Assembly (NCBI GenBank): GCA_030452985.1
Contig: JAKDLG010000003.1
Span: forward strand, 1 to 64,000
Origin: Humibacillus sp.
Lineage (GTDB): Bacteria > Actinomycetota > Actinomycetes > Actinomycetales > Dermatophilaceae
DNA length: 64,000 nucleotides
Direction: 5' to 3'
The position numbers were made by a program, and so were the translations under genes. Numbering within the stretch: the stretch's first letter is position 1; every line of letters begins with the position of its first letter. This document shows positions 8,581-17,164 of the stretch, one piece after another. The notes under the pieces were generated by a model. That model worked only from the letters and a program-made list of their open reading frames with translations, was not told the origin of the DNA and did no database searches.

Positions 8581-9363
8581 TCAGGACTCGGACGACCAGA
8601 GGGCGCGGTAGTAGACGATCCTTGCCGAATCGGGTTCAACGCCGTAGACCTCGTAGAACAGGCCGTCCCAGCCCGCACCGTAGTTCCATTCGAGGCTCAT
8701 CGCGCCGACCGCGAGGTCGGCCCAGCGGTCACCGACCGCGAGATCGCCGACGTCGACGTTCGCGGCGAAGCGCCCATCAGCATCGATCAGCGTGTTCGGA
8801 GAACAGGCGTCGCCATGGACAAGCACTGGATTCGTGACCGAGGGCCGCGGGCCCAGTTCGGGCGGTGTCCGCGATACCCAAGACTCCCAATGCGACGGAG
8901 CGTCGGTGAACGGCAGCGCGTGGAGACGGCGGAGGCCTTCGGCGATGGCACGCACGGCCTGCTCGGGGTGCGACCGCCAGAAATCGCTCACGGCGGTGTC
9001 GGCGTCAAGCGCGGCAGTAAGCATCCACTGCCCGACACTGTCGTCGCCGGAGCCCAGCACAAGTGGGGCCGGATGCCGCCCCTCCAACCAACGCAGTCGC
9101 TGGATCTCCCGCCTGAGGTCGATGCCGGCGGCATGAGGGCTCCATTTAAGGTACCGATCTGCGAGCCGCCAGGTCTGGCCGCCGAGCTCGTTACGCCACA
9201 CCAGTTCGGGCACGACCGAGTCCGATGTAGTCCCTTTCCGAGACAAATCGTCGAGGATCGGGGCCGGAACCTCGTCCGGTTTCAGCGTTTGGAAGCGACG
9301 TGCCCACTCGTCGACGGTGCCACCGGGTGCGTCGGAACCGTGCCGGTCTTCCGCGTTCACCAT
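8581..9363 (-). CDS. aminoglycoside 3'-phosphotransferase-like kinase
   Basis: A 260-residue protein, close to the length of APH(3') enzymes. The catalytic loop VHGDACSPNTLID (Asp about residue 186) and the metal segment VDVGDLAVGDRWADLA are both present and intact. The family transfers phosphate from ATP to a hydroxyl of an aminoglycoside or a related small molecule. It stands alone, divergent from a decayed methyltransferase. Resistance cannot be claimed from sequence; many environmental homologues have unknown substrates. Confidence 0.82.
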   Translation of the reverse strand: MVNAEDRHGSDAPGGTVDEWARRFQTLKPDEVPAPILDDLSRKGTTSDSVVPELVWRNELGGQTWRLADRYLKWSPHAAGIDLRREIQRLRWLEGRHPAPLVLGSGDDSVGQWMLTAALDADTAVSDFWRSHPEQAVRAIAEGLRRLHALPFTDAPSHWESWVSRTPPELGPRPSVTNPVLVHGDACSPNTLIDADGRFAANVDVGDLAVGDRWADLAVGAMSLEWNYGAGWDGLFYEVYGVEPDSARIVYYRALWSSES

Positions 9364-9566
9364 CGATCGAGCTTCAGAAGTGACAGTGCGCCCGACGGAG
9401 CTCTGTCATCAGTCGAATTCACGCGATCACCATAGGCCAGAAGCGTTACGAGCCTCCGACGTCGCGTAGCCGGAGGTCATAGACATTGCGCGTTGGCAAG
9501 GGCCGTACGAGGATCGGGGGGTGAGACAGCGGCGTTGCACTGCCGCTCTCGCCTATCGTCGAACGC

Positions 9567-10143
9567 TTGGTTGATCAGGTCTTCTCACATCCTCGGCTGG
9601 CGGGCATCTATGACGCTCTTGATCCAGATCGCAGCGACTTGGAGGCGTACCTCGCAATTGCTGAGGACCTGGGCGCACGCCGGGTCTTGGACATCGGCTG
9701 CCGGACGGGGACGTTCGCCCTGCTCCTGGCAGACCGGGGAGTCGAGGTACCGACCACCGTGAATGGGAGGGGACTGTGCACGGTGCGCATGCCGCGTTGC
9801 GGCCGGGCGGATCCTTGGTGTTTGAAACCCGTGACCCTGTCCACCGCGGATGGCGCGAGTGGAGCCGTGCCGCTTCGTACAGGATCACCGAGATCCCCGG
9901 GGCGGGGAACGTCGAGAGCTCGGAAGAACGGATCGAGGTCGCCCTGCCGTTAGTCAGCTTCCGCTGGACGTGGGTGTTCTCCTCCGACGGGCAGGTCTTG
10001 ACGTCGGACTCGACGCTGCGCTTTCGCGGGCGGGATGAGATCGAGGCAGACCTCGCGGCCCAGGGGTATGTCGTGAGCGAGGTCCGCCAGGCACCGGACC
10101 GGCCGGGCAAGAGTTCGTCTTTCTCGCACGCCGACCCACCTGA
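9567..10143 (+). pseudogene. decayed SAM-dependent methyltransferase
   Basis: Three reading frames together spell a class I methyltransferase. The first segment (TTG 9567) reads DPDRSDLEAYLAIAEDLGAR and RVLDIGCRTGTFALLLADRG, where the SAM motif has Arg in place of the usual Gly. About 45 residues of the family's middle are then missing. A second frame from about 9776 gives HAALRPGGSLVFETRDPVHR. The last frame, from about 10108, gives EFVFLARRPT and a stop at 10141. Two frame changes plus an internal deletion and the changed SAM motif indicate real decay rather than one read error. Confidence 0.75.
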
Positions 10144-10352
10144 CGTACTCACCTCAGTCGGGGAGCCGATCCTCCAATGGCTGCGACGGCCTGAGCGCCA
10201 GCGGTCGGTTTCAGATCATGAGCGCGTGGCTCGCAGAGGCCCCCGGGGGTTTGTCGCCGGCGTCGGCACCATGGGATTCGCGGTGGATCCGCTGGCCGGA
10301 CTGGAACGAGCTCGGCCGGAACGGTTGAACGGATTCCGGCATCCGGGTAGGT

Positions 10353-11094
10353 ATGCACCCCGGTTCGATCCCTGACGACGTGATTCACCCCTTGCGGCGC
10401 CTCGAGCTCGCGCGGGACGTCGCCGAGCGCGACACGGTCAACCATCGACTTCGTGTCGTCGGTGGGTCGCTGCGGCAGGCAGAGGCCGTACGCGAAACGC
10501 TACGCGACAAGCTGCCGCGCGAGCAGATCGACGTCGAACGCCTCCAGGGCCGGTCGGTTGCCCGGCTCTGGTCCGGCCTTCGTGGTTCGCGAGCTGAGGA
10601 TCTCGAGCGCGAGAGCGGCCGAGGCCGCCGCAGCCTACGAACAGGCCCACGAGGGCGTCGGCACGCTTCAGAATGAGGTCGACCGCCTCACTCGGCAGGC
10701 CGCCCAGCTGGAGCACGCAGATCGAAAGTACGAGCTGGCCCTCGAAGCCGTGGCGACGGCCACCCCGACGCCCTTTGCCGACACCACTGGCCCGGCGACC
10801 GACGCCGTCCGTGAGCTTGCTCGAATCCGCGAGACCTGCGAGATCGAGCGGACCACCACCGTGGCCCGCTCGGCGCTGCAGAGTCTCGTAGCGGCGCACG
10901 AGGTGCTACGCCGCGCCAACTCCTGGTCGACGTTCGACAACTTCCTCAGCGACATGAAGGTGTTCAACGAGATTCACCGATGCCGCGATGATGTCGCGCG
11001 CTCTGTCGCTGCCGTCGAGAAGGTGCTGGCCGTTCTCGACCAACGCCGTGTCGAGCTGTCGGCCGACGATGCCCCGGGCGAGCTGAACCGCTGA
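10353..11094 (+). pseudogene. coiled-coil hypothetical protein, frameshifted
   Basis: The first frame (ATG 10353) reads PLRRLELARDVAERDTVNHR and continues to RLWSGLRGSRAEDLERE. At about 10605 the sense shifts by one base into the frame that ends at 11094 (AEAAAAYEQAHEGVGTLQNE, then a helical C-terminal half). Together they would give about 245 residues of mostly heptad-rich helix, resembling an actinobacterial coiled-coil family of unknown function. A single base change would restore it, so a read error is possible. It follows another decayed gene on the same strand. Confidence 0.6.
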
Positions 11095-11267
11095 ACCAAG
11101 GGGAGTGGCCGGTGCCGAGCGTCGAGCGCCGAGTCGCGGATGCCGTTCACCCGGTCGAACCGATAGCCTGCCCGACTTTGTGGTGAACCGCAGCGGCCCG
11201 ACGACCGACCGATTGGTGATCGATCAGCCGCGCATCGTGGGTGACACGAGCTAGGCAGGTGGGTGGC

Positions 11268-11909
11268 ATGTTCGACAGGTTCAACGACGATGCACGCGAG
11301 GCGCTGGTCTACGCCCAAGAAGAAGTGCGGTTGTTGGGTCATCACGAACTCGGGACAGAGCACCTACTGGTAGGCGTACTGCGCACCAGCGGAGAGCCGG
11401 CGCAAGCCGTGCTGCAGGTCTCACTCGAGCAGGTCCGTGACCGGCTGCTGGGGATCCGGCCGCCCAGCAAGGGATCGTCCTCAGGCCACATTCCTTTCAC
11501 GGCGAACGCCAAGAAGGCCATGGAACTCGCACTCCGGACGGCGCTGGAACTCGGGCAGGGTCGTGTCACCACGGCGCACCTGCTCGCCGGCCTGGTGAAA
11601 GTCGACGATCCCATAGTCTCCGAAGCGCTCGTCGGTCAGGGCGTCGACCCCGGCCAGGCATACCTCCGGGCGCGAACATGGGCCGCCAACGAGCCACAGG
11701 CAGTACGTGAACCTGGCGACGCGGCCACGCCGACACGTGGTTCGCAGCCGGTAACCGACCTGCAGCATCAGCGTGACGTCCTTGCCCGCGCACTTCGTCG
11801 ATACGGCCACCACGAGGAGGCCTGCCGGGCGCCCGATCCCGAATGTACATGCGGGTTCGAGGAGGCACTCGACCTTGCCAACAACGAGGATCCAGGCGCA
11901 CCCTCCTGA
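11268..11909 (+). CDS. Clp N-terminal-domain protein
   Basis: A 213-residue protein with two Clp_N repeats: about residues 1-60 (FDRFNDDAREALVYAQEEVR, ELGTEHLLVGVL) and about 75-140 (FTANAKKAMELALRTALELG, TTAHLLAGL). ClpA/ClpC use this domain to bind adaptors and substrates, but no AAA module follows, so the protein may be an adaptor, or a competitor for them. The C-terminal tail holds CTCGFEEALDLAN. The ATG at 11268 is preferred over a GTG at 11241 because AGGTGGGTGGC precedes it. A related Clp_N module occurs in the MerR fusion at 39012-40067. Confidence 0.85.
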   Translation: MFDRFNDDAREALVYAQEEVRLLGHHELGTEHLLVGVLRTSGEPAQAVLQVSLEQVRDRLLGIRPPSKGSSSGHIPFTANAKKAMELALRTALELGQGRVTTAHLLAGLVKVDDPIVSEALVGQGVDPGQAYLRARTWAANEPQAVREPGDAATPTRGSQPVTDLQHQRDVLARALRRYGHHEEACRAPDPECTCGFEEALDLANNEDPGAPS

Positions 11910-12067
11910 GGCGCGCAAGTCCTCGGACTCCCTTGTCCGGGGCCCTTGGCGAGCACGGAGGGACGTCCGGCGCGCGGAAGATCCGGTAAACATCCGACGC
12001 TGATGATTCCGCGTCGAGCGGCGCCGCATCGAGGGTCTGAAGGACGGCAGACCGAGGTCCTCGAATG

Positions 12068-12946
12068 CTATGGCTGGGTAATGCCGAGTCCTTCGAGTCC
12101 GCCACGGGCACGGTCGAGGCCGCTCTGATTCTCGAGCTGATCGTCGATCCCCACCAGGTTGTTGCCAGCCAAGCGCCATGCGAAGTAGGCGCCTTGGACC
12201 GCCCAACGGAATATCCGGAAGGAGTCCAGCAGCACCAACTCGTCCGGACCAAGCACGCCATGCTGCCCGTAGGCATCCAGGAAGGCGGAAGCGTCGCCCG
12301 GGCCACCGAGGTACATCACGGCCGAAGCCACGTCATACAGAACGGGCCCGTGTCGGGCTCCCGCCCAGTCGATGAGGCCGGTCACCCCGGTGCGCTCCTC
12401 GTGCACGAAGGCTTCCGGGGTCGGGTCGGTGTGCAGCATCGACCAGGTCAGCGTCAAGGGGTCTGTCTCGGCGCGGACCGCCTCGATGGCCTGGAGGAGC
12501 CAGGGGTGGGCCCGCACTCCAGGGAGTTGAGGTGAGAGCCAGTCGCTCATGAACGTGGACGCGTTGGCACCGGGCGCGGGGTGGCCCGCGAGATGGACCC
12601 GCGCCAGAGTGGAGCCCATCCAGCGCTGCTCCTGATCGGTCTCGCCGTCTAGCTCGAGGCCCGGCACGTGTTCAAGCAGCGCCAGCCCGTGGTCACTCAC
12701 CGCGAGCCTTCCATCGATGGTCGGCACTGGACGACCGGTGACGATGCCGCAGTCAGCGAGAGTCGCGGCCGCCTCGCAGCCTGCGATGAAATCAGCGATC
12801 TGAGATGAAGGGACCTGCTTGGCGACGTAGGTCGTTCTCCCATCCTCGACCAGCCACGTCTCGGAGTTCATACCGCCACCGAGCGGCTTCAGCTCCGCGC
12901 TGGGCAGACCCCAGAACCTGCACAGCGCCTCCACCACGTCCGTCAT
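12068..12946 (-). CDS. phosphotransferase of the APH/choline kinase fold
   Basis: A 292-residue kinase-like protein. The N-terminal lobe has LGGGMNSETWLVE (nucleotide loop) and YVAKQVP (the ATP-binding Lys). The catalytic loop is MLHTDPTPEAFVHEE, with Thr where many relatives have Gly, and GLIDWAGARHGPVLYD is the metal site. The substrate is unknown; aminoglycosides, sugars, amino acids or macrolides are all possible in the family. It is a single gene read opposite to the Clp_N gene. Confidence 0.82.
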   Translation of the reverse strand: MTDVVEALCRFWGLPSAELKPLGGGMNSETWLVEDGRTTYVAKQVPSSQIADFIAGCEAAATLADCGIVTGRPVPTIDGRLAVSDHGLALLEHVPGLELDGETDQEQRWMGSTLARVHLAGHPAPGANASTFMSDWLSPQLPGVRAHPWLLQAIEAVRAETDPLTLTWSMLHTDPTPEAFVHEERTGVTGLIDWAGARHGPVLYDVASAVMYLGGPGDASAFLDAYGQHGVLGPDELVLLDSFRIFRWAVQGAYFAWRLAGNNLVGIDDQLENQSGLDRARGGLEGLGITQP

Positions 12947-13054
12947 GACGTCAACCTCTCACGCGGGCCGGACCATCACTCCCGCATCGGCGCCACCACC
13001 TCACGGATCGCGGCAACGGGGGGACTTCCGTGGATGCTTGGCCGGACCGAGCCT

Positions 13055-13588
13055 TCAGTGACGGGCCGCGTTCAGGTCTGCCATGGTCATGACGGAAACG
13101 GTGGAGAGGCCGATCTCGTGGAGGGTGTTGGCGTCCGGAACTGACCTGTCGATGGCGCAGACGACGGTGTGAACGGTCGCATCCAGCTCACGCAAGGCGA
13201 TCGCCGCGGTTCGTGCAGCGCCGCCGGTGGTGATGATGTCCTCGATCAAGGTGACGGTTCGTGCGGCAAAGGCTCCGCCCTCGGCCAGTCGGCAGGTGCC
13301 GTACGTCTTGGCCTGCTTCCTGACGAAGATGGACGGCAGCCCGGTCAGAGCGCTGACCACGGTGGCGATAGGGACGCCACCGAGCTCCAGCCCACCCAAG
13401 ACCTGGGTGTCCGCAGGGAGCAGGGGGACCATGTGCTCGGCGACGCGTCGGAGAAGCTGCGGGTCTCCTTCGAAGCGGTACTTGTCGAAGTACTGGTCAG
13501 TGATGGACCCACTCCGAAGCGTGAACTCTCCGGAGATCCGGCAGGTCGCGTCGATCGCAGCAGCGAGTTCAAGGATGTCGGCAGGCAC
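13055..13588 (-). CDS. pyrE: orotate phosphoribosyltransferase-like enzyme
   Basis: A 177-residue phosphoribosyltransferase. The PRPP-binding loop VTLIEDIITTGGAARTA lies near residues 111-127, and FVRKQAKTYGT gives the catalytic Lys-rich segment characteristic of PyrE. The reaction would be orotate plus PRPP to OMP in pyrimidine synthesis. It is not next to other pyr genes, so it could be a second copy or an orphan paralogue; in many actinobacteria pyrE stands alone. Length matches the family. Confidence 0.85.
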   Translation of the reverse strand: MPADILELAAAIDATCRISGEFTLRSGSITDQYFDKYRFEGDPQLLRRVAEHMVPLLPADTQVLGGLELGGVPIATVVSALTGLPSIFVRKQAKTYGTCRLAEGGAFAARTVTLIEDIITTGGAARTAAIALRELDATVHTVVCAIDRSVPDANTLHEIGLSTVSVMTMADLNAARH

Positions 13589-13694
13589 GGCTACATGCTG
13601 CCATCGGGACAGGCCTCTGGTTGCGTCAACGTCTGGGGACCTGCCCGGTCGTGTCGCCGACGGGCCTTGTCGTGGGCATCTACTCGGACGGGGC

Positions 13695-14600
13695 TCAGTC
13701 CAGGGTGTCGAGACGCGCGACCTCTTCGGGCGTCAGCCGCAGCGAGGCGGCCGCGACGTTGTCCTCGAGGTGGGCAGGGTCGCCGGTGCCGGGGATCGCC
13801 AGCACGTGCGGCCCCTGAGCCAGTGACCAGGCCAGGCGGACCTGCGCGGGGCTAGCTCCGTGTGCCTCAGCAACCTCATTGACCGCGTCCTGGGTGGCTT
13901 GCTCAGCTGCCGGCCTACCCTCCTTGCCCTGACCGGCGATGGCAAAGAACGGGACGAACGCGATCCCCTGCTCCGCGCAGTGGTCAAGGACCTCGTTCGC
14001 GCCCGAGGCTCGGTAGCCGACGGCGTAACGGTTCTGCACGCAGACGATCTGGGTGACGGTCTGGGCGTCGCGGACCTGCTGAAGCGTCACGTTGGAGACA
14101 CCCACATGACGAATCAGGCCGTCCCTTGCCAGGTCGGACAGTGCCCCGACATGGTCTACCAGCGCTCGCTTCGGTCCGGAGTGGCGGTAGTTCACGACGT
14201 CGAGGTGGTCGCGGCCGAGCTCGCGGAGGTTCTGCTCGACCTGGCCGCGTAGCTGTTCCGGCGCAGCCCAGGTCATCCAGTCTCCCGACGGGTCGCGGCT
14301 CGGGCCGACCTTGGTGACGATGGTCAGGTCGTCGTCGTACGGGGCGAGAGCGGCGTGGATCAGCTGGTTGGACGAGAGCCACGGCGAGAAGTAGAACGCC
14401 GCGGTGTCGACATGGTTGACCCCCAGTTCAACGGCGCGGCGCAGCACTGCAATAGAAGTTTCGCGATCACGGCGCGCACCGAGGTCGAAGGCGGCTGTGC
14501 CGGTGAGTCGCATAGCGCCCAGGCCGAGTCGGTTGACGGTGCGGTCACCGAGCGTCCACGTGCCGTATGCGCGGGCGTCGAGAACAGGGGCCCAGGTCAT
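13695..14600 (-). CDS. aldo/keto reductase
   Basis: A 301-residue NADPH-dependent oxidoreductase with the TIM-barrel AKR fold. LGLGAMRLTG lies near the start, the catalytic Asp and Tyr are in VDTAAFYFSPWLSSN, the catalytic Lys in TIVTKVGPSRD, and the nucleotide-phosphate region in AIPGTGDPAHLEDNV. It reduces carbonyl groups of unknown small molecules. It is single and read in the same direction as pyrE and an SDR gene. No substrate can be assigned. Confidence 0.88.
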   Translation of the reverse strand: MTWAPVLDARAYGTWTLGDRTVNRLGLGAMRLTGTAAFDLGARRDRETSIAVLRRAVELGVNHVDTAAFYFSPWLSSNQLIHAALAPYDDDLTIVTKVGPSRDPSGDWMTWAAPEQLRGQVEQNLRELGRDHLDVVNYRHSGPKRALVDHVGALSDLARDGLIRHVGVSNVTLQQVRDAQTVTQIVCVQNRYAVGYRASGANEVLDHCAEQGIAFVPFFAIAGQGKEGRPAAEQATQDAVNEVAEAHGASPAQVRLAWSLAQGPHVLAIPGTGDPAHLEDNVAAASLRLTPEEVARLDTLD

Positions 14601-14809
14601 CGGAGCACCCTCTCACGGACGGCGCCTCGACACCCGCGTCAGAGTGGGCGAAGTGAGCGCCCCTATAGACACCAGTCCCGGTCATGGATCGGCGGTCGAC
14701 CGGTACGTGCATAGCCATCCACAACGATGCATGACCGACCATTCAGCAACGTCCGCTGTTCGATGGATCCGTAAGATGCAGACCTGCACAACCCGTCGAT
14801 GCCCGGTGC

Positions 14810-15571
14810 TCAGGTCGCTCGAGGCCGGGGGACGATGTTGTCCATGCCCCCGTCGACGGCAAGGCACACCCCGTTGGTGGAACCGGAGCGCGGTGACGCG
14901 AGGTAGGCCACGGCGCCCGCCACCTCCTGCGCGCTGACAAGCCGGCCGTGGGGCTGTCGCGCGTTCAGGGCCGCGCGCTCGGCGGCGGGATCGTCAGCGC
15001 CTTCGAGCAGCCGGCTCACCCAGGGGGTGTCTGCGGTGCCGGGCGCCACGGCGTTGACCCGGATGCCGTCGGCGAGGTGGTCGACGGCCATGGCGCGGGT
15101 CAACGAGTGCACCGCACCTTTGGTCGCCGAGTAGAGGGCTCGCTGCGGCAGGCCCTGTGTCGCGGCGACCGACCCGGTGTTGACCACGGCCGCCGCCGAC
15201 GATACACGCAGCAGAGGCAGAGCGGCTCGGGTCACGCGCACGATCCCGAGCACGTTGACGTCCCAGACTCGGTGCCACTCGTCATCATCGTCGGAGGCCA
15301 CATCGCCCTGGGCACCGATCCCTGCGTTGTTGACCACGATGTCGATCCCTCCGAAGCGCTCGGCCACGGCGGCCACAGCGGCCGTCACCGAGGTGTCATC
15401 GCCGACGTCACACACCAGGGGCAGGACGAACTCGCTCTGGGCTACCGCTGCTGAATCGAGATCGAGAACGCCGACGAGCGCTCCCCGCGAGGTGAGCACG
15501 TCGACGACTGCGGCACCGATGCCGGAGGCGCCTCCGGTCACGATGGCGACGAGGCCCTGAAAGTCGTTCAT
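14810..15571 (-). CDS. short-chain dehydrogenase/reductase
   Basis: A 253-residue classical SDR. The NAD(P)-binding motif TGGASGIG begins near residue 12, NNAG near 90, and the catalytic Ser and Tyr-x-x-x-Lys are in VNTGSVAATQG and YSATK. The ATG at 15571 follows AAAGGAAGC; the frame is open to 16075 upstream, but that part overlaps the protease gene in another frame and is a shadow. An acidic residue ending strand 2 (LDLDSAA) suggests NAD(H) preference. The substrate is unknown. Confidence 0.9.
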   Translation of the reverse strand: MNDFQGLVAIVTGGASGIGAAVVDVLTSRGALVGVLDLDSAAVAQSEFVLPLVCDVGDDTSVTAAVAAVAERFGGIDIVVNNAGIGAQGDVASDDDDEWHRVWDVNVLGIVRVTRAALPLLRVSSAAAVVNTGSVAATQGLPQRALYSATKGAVHSLTRAMAVDHLADGIRVNAVAPGTADTPWVSRLLEGADDPAAERAALNARQPHGRLVSAQEVAGAVAYLASPRSGSTNGVCLAVDGGMDNIVPRPRAT

Positions 15572-15666
15572 GGTGCTTCCTTTGCGAGATGGTCTGCCTG
15601 GTGAGGAGATGTCCGGGGAGAACTGACCAGGCTTCCGGTGCCGAAGCGGGGCAGGGTTGGGCTCTG

Positions 15667-16431
15667 CTAGGAAATGGTGCGGATGGTCCAGAAGTCGCTG
15701 GCCAGCCCGGTGGAGAGGAGGTAGGCGTAGGGCATGGTGGCGTAGCCGTGATGGCCCCAGCCGGCGCCCCAGGAGTTGCGGATGCGAAACCGTGCGATGG
15801 TGTCGTCGTAGCCGACAGCGACCACGCAGTGCCCACCGAGCACCTTCTCGCTGGGGCTTGGCATGGGGACCTTGCCGGTATTGGCCACCTGCGGGCTCTC
15901 GAAACTCTCGTAGACGGTGAACCCGAGGACGAAGGGGTATCCCGAGGCGAGACAGCCCCTCATCTGCGGCAACGTCTGCGCGACCTGGGCGTAGCCGATC
16001 GCCCGGTGCTGGGACGCGTCCTGGAAGCAGGCGTCCGAAGGCTTGGTCGCGAACAGGGCGACGTCGTAAGGCCACTCGGTTTCTGGGCAGGCCCCTTGGG
16101 CGTTCACCGTCTTGATGCCGTCGCGGATCATTGCGCCTGCGTCCTGGGCGACGGTGCCCTCGATGACCCGCTCGTTGTAGTAGATGAACAGCCGTGACGG
16201 GGTGCTCGTGTCGGCCAGCTTCTCCTTGAGCGCGTCGAACTGCAGTGCGCCGGCGATGCCATTGCCGGTGCAGCTGCCGAGCTGACCCTGGTCGTAGACC
16301 GGTGGGCAGCTGGCGGTGAGGTTGACCCGGGCCGGGAGCTTACCCAAAACCGCCGGCGGGGCGGCGTAGAGGTGGTCGCGCTGATCGGGCAGGTCCGGGA
16401 GCCAGCCGTAGCGGGCGATGGTGCGGGTCAT
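15667..16431 (-). CDS. papain-family (C1) cysteine protease without leader
   Basis: A 254-residue protein with the full papain catalytic set. The oxyanion Gln and nucleophile Cys are in DQGQLGSCTGNG (Cys 54), the His is in LGGHCVVAVGYDD and the Asn in RIRNSWGAGWG. No signal peptide and no inhibitory propeptide are visible; the mature domain starts almost at once after YGWLPDLPDQRDHLYAAP. The protein may therefore work inside the cell or depend on another export route. The Trp that usually follows the catalytic Cys is replaced by Thr, as in a bacterial subgroup. Neighbours give no hint of a target. Confidence 0.88.
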   Translation of the reverse strand: MTRTIARYGWLPDLPDQRDHLYAAPPAVLGKLPARVNLTASCPPVYDQGQLGSCTGNGIAGALQFDALKEKLADTSTPSRLFIYYNERVIEGTVAQDAGAMIRDGIKTVNAQGACPETEWPYDVALFATKPSDACFQDASQHRAIGYAQVAQTLPQMRGCLASGYPFVLGFTVYESFESPQVANTGKVPMPSPSEKVLGGHCVVAVGYDDTIARFRIRNSWGAGWGHHGYATMPYAYLLSTGLASDFWTIRTIS

Positions 16432-17034
16432 GAGTGTGGCGCCTCCTACGGCATGGCCCCGGACCGGGTGGCCTCACCAAGAGCACACGCGTCAAAGATC
16501 ACCTTCCTCCCCGTGGTGGCGTGTGTCGAGAACCCGTGGCCAGGGCTTGACGTGCCCCGCACCACCGGCCTGTGGACCGCACCGTTTGGGGTCGCGACAG
16601 GCACGGATGCGGTAGCCGCCCTCATCGACTGCCCCCAACCATCGGACCCTTCCTGAATAGGCCCTGTCGAGCCCAGCCGGAGGTACCGACTGGCCTTGGA
16701 GACCGCGCAGCCGATGGTCGTGGGTCCCGGTCCTGAAGCACGTGCGCGGTGCGGTCATGGCGCACACGCGCGTGCGGCAGTGGTTCTCCGTCTTGGTGTC
16801 CTGGTCGAACGCCGTCTGCACCGCGCGGGCGACCACCAGCTGCATCGAGGGTCACGAGACCTCGTCGGGGGCTATGCATCGATGTCACGATCGCGGGCAA
16901 GTGCCTTCCCGGGCGGGCCCGGAGCGTCGCCCCGGACGCGGTGGGCTGTCAGATGGTGAAGACGTGAGGGTGCCAAGGCTTAGCCCCGGTTACACGACCG
17001 CTTCAAGCCTACGACGAGGGCGGCGACTCGCCTT
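16432..17034. other. long intergenic stretch, nothing recognised
   Basis: About 600 bases between the protease and the GntR-LacI regulator. Open frames on both strands (for example 16492-16845 minus and 16742-17074 plus) have no motif, no good ribosome binding site and overlap each other. It may hold worn gene remnants. The promoter of the regulator starts at its right edge. Confidence 0.4.
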
Positions 17035-17075
17035 GACGCAACTCCTTTGGCATTGCGTCTTTATTCCTGTCTAAA
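17035..17075 (+). promoter_or_regulatory. candidate promoter and dyad before the GntR-LacI regulator
   Basis: TTGGCA (17047-17052), a 17-base spacer and TCTAAA (17070-17075) form a plausible promoter. The inverted repeat GACGCAA (17035-17041) and TTGCGTC (17053-17059) overlaps its -35 region and could be an autoregulatory operator. Confidence 0.45.
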
Positions 17076-17164
17076 TGTTCGCCACAATGGGCGAGCAGTG
17101 ACGTTGCTCGTCACCATTCACCCACTCCGCTGAGGCTCGCGGTTGGCCGGCTCGAGGAGGAACC

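Noticed and set aside
8112-8678. 188-codon minus-strand frame next to the transporter
   Set aside because: Overlaps the phosphotransferase end, no domain, no ribosome binding site, composition unlike real genes.
15572-16075. Upstream extension of the SDR frame
   Set aside because: It is a shadow of the protease gene; ATG 15571 has a ribosome binding site and the proper family start.
16492-17074. Overlapping frames on both strands before the GntR-LacI gene
   Set aside because: No motif or start signal; mutually exclusive frames of equal quality suggest chance.
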